51,730 bases of DNA from the NCBI GenBank assembly GCA_023460795.1, contig JAEWPC010000051.1:1-51730 (forward strand). The letters are read 5' to 3'. Under the pieces are notes generated by a model. The model was not told the DNA's origin. It searched no databases and was given only the letters and a program-made list of their open reading frames with translations. Of this stretch, positions 50,605-51,730 are shown piece by piece. Numbering within the stretch: the first letter of the stretch is position 1; every line of letters starts with the position of its first letter. The DNA is from Bacillota bacterium (GTDB lineage Bacteria > Bacillota > Bacilli > Paenibacillales > Paenibacillaceae). A program made the position numbers and the translations under genes.

Positions 50605-51730
50605 GATGGATTCGCCTCCTCAGTCGGCGTCATGCGACTCAGGTAACCTAGTTTGTTCGCCAACCGGTTCATGCTGCGAATCTGACGGTCGGCAGCGTGT
50701 TGCGATGCGGTTCGTCTCCGGGCAGCGTATATAACCGTCCCATTCGGATCGGCTGCCGATCGGCCGACGCGGCCAGACATCTGGACGAGCGCCGCGGCGT
50801 CGAACAGCGGATCGTCGGCATCGAGCACGTATACGTCGCTCTTCTGGATCGTAATGCCCCGCTCCAGAATCGTCGTCGTCACGAGAATCCGAATGACGCG
50901 CTCGCGGAACAAGGATACTTTGTCGGCGCGCTGAGAATCCTTAGAGGAAGTCCCTTCAATCTGAGCCGCGTTGTCGATTCCGAGCCCTAATGCGTTCCGT
51001 CTAAGGAGACGGACGAGCGGCTCCACGTGGCGGATTTTCGGAACGAACAAGAAGAGCTGCGCGCCACGTTGGACGGATAGCTTTAAGGGGTTAGCCAGGC
51101 GTTTCGGTATCTCTGACCATTGCGCAAGCGGCGGCAGAGAGATGCACTTGGGCACCGGCAGCGGATTCCCGTGATAGCGAACGGGCACGCGCGCGCATGG
51201 AAGCCGGCGGCGGGCGACTTGCCGTTGCATGGCCGGAGGCGGCGTGGCGCTGAGATAGAGCGTTGCGCCGTCAGGTTTGCAGCACTTGGCAGCCGCGAAC
51301 TGCAACATCTGGTCATCCTTATAGGGGAAAGCGTCCATCTCGTCGATCAGCACGAGATCGAATGCGGCCTGAAAACGAATAAGCTGGTGCGTCGTCGCTA
51401 ACGTAAGCGAGCTGTTCCCCCAACGATCGGCGCTGCCTCCGTAGAGTGTGGAGCGCGTATAGCCGGGGAATGCAGCGGCAAGCCGCGGTGCGAGCTCCAG
51501 TACGACGTCCCGCCTAGGCGTCGCGACGAGCGCGCGGCCGCCGCGCGATAGCACCGCTTCCAGCAGCGGGAAGATCATCTCGGTTTTGCCGGCGCCGGTG
51601 ACCGCCCAGAGCAGGAACGCGTTGCCGGCGCGGCGGGCGGAGCCCCGCTCGCCGGCGAGGAAGCGTAGCGCGGCTGCGGCGGCTTCGCGCTGCGCGGGGC
51701 TTAGGCGCCAGCGGCCGAGCAAGCTTGCGG
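50601..51730 (-). CDS. comFA: ComFA DNA-uptake helicase, 5' part beyond the window
   Basis: Superfamily 2 ATPase that drives DNA across the membrane in competence. The visible 375 or so codons cover both motor domains: Walker A VTGAGKTE, DEAD-type LIDEMDAFPY, SATPPP (motif III) and the QMSGRVGRS motif VI. The frame is open to the right edge, so the start and the N-terminal zinc finger lie beyond 51730; TTG 51722 is not a real start. High G+C at this end. Confidence 0.93.
   Translation of the reverse strand, partial: ASLLGRWRLSPAQREAAAAALRFLAGERGSARRAGNAFLLWAVTGAGKTEMIFPLLEAVLSRGGRALVATPRRDVVLELAPRLAAAFPGYTRSTLYGGSADRWGNSSLTLATTHQLIRFQAAFDLVLIDEMDAFPYKDDQMLQFAAAKCCKPDGATLYLSATPPPAMQRQVARRRLPCARVPVRYHGNPLPVPKCISLPPLAQWSEIPKRLANPLKLSVQRGAQLFLFVPKIRHVEPLVRLLRRNALGLGIDNAAQIEGTSSKDSQRADKVSLFRERVIRILVTTTILERGITIQKSDVYVLDADDPLFDAAALVQMSGRVGRSAADPNGTVIYAARRRTASQHAADRQIRSMNRLANKLGYLSRMTPTEEANPS

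Overview
This window looks like the chromosome of a motile, spore-former-type Firmicute of the Paenibacillaceae (Paenibacillus or Cohnella-like). Three things point there: the comFA-comFC-yvyF-flgM-flgN-flgK-flgL-yviE-fliW-csrA-hag-flaG-fliD run, the hpf / secA / prfB neighbourhood, and SigD-type flagellar promoters. Nearly everything is on the minus strand, so it is best read from right to left. The genus is inferred from gene content only.

Right to middle (51730 to 39464): late competence genes comFA (cut by the window edge) and comFC, an inner-membrane acyltransferase, then the flagellar hook-junction, flagellin and cap genes. This block carries visible regulation. A terminator hairpin next to flgM contains a SigD-like -10. 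A near-consensus SigD promoter for hag overlaps the csrA stop codon. A hairpin with GGA in its loop, plus the hag Shine-Dalgarno, look like CsrA sites. Another SigD-like promoter precedes flaG-fliD-fliT-fliS.

Middle (39409 to 18387): in Bacillus subtilis the flagellar cap genes are followed directly by hpf, secA and prfB. Here two accessory blocks, AT-richer by eye, break that order. Block A (26086-39409) lies between fliS and hpf. It holds two TPR glycosyltransferases, a LicD-type transferase, a cytidylyltransferase/oxidoreductase fusion, a CDP-glycerol-transferase-like protein, two GT2 enzymes, a divergent Maf/DUF115-like protein, an acyltransferase, UDP-glucose dehydrogenase and a cold-shock gene. 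Block B (18387-24814) lies between hpf and secA. It is a seven-gene operon for a CMP-activated nonulosonic (sialic/legionaminic-type) acid, with a PseA/WbpG-like amidotransferase, its HisH/HisF-like ammonia suppliers and a methyltransferase. My reading is that both blocks decorate flagellin: A supplies transferases and a possible alditol-phosphate decoration, B an amidinated, perhaps N-methylated, nonulosonate. A SigD-like promoter before the licD operon supports this.

Left (18161 to 252): secA and prfB (with its programmed +1 frameshift) are followed by a SiaB-SiaC-SiaA-like partner-switch module ending in a GGDEF plus HD-GYP protein, probably a phosphorylation-controlled c-di-GMP switch. 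Next come a YitT-family membrane protein and a seven-gene arginine operon argC-J-B-D-F-G-H with a promoter overlapped by two ARG-box-like sites. argG-argH are bracketed by two four-copy arrays of a 26-30 bp quasi-palindromic repeat with matching internal spacing; these arrays are the least explained DNA in the window.

No rRNA, tRNA, CRISPR array or intact insertion sequence was recognised.
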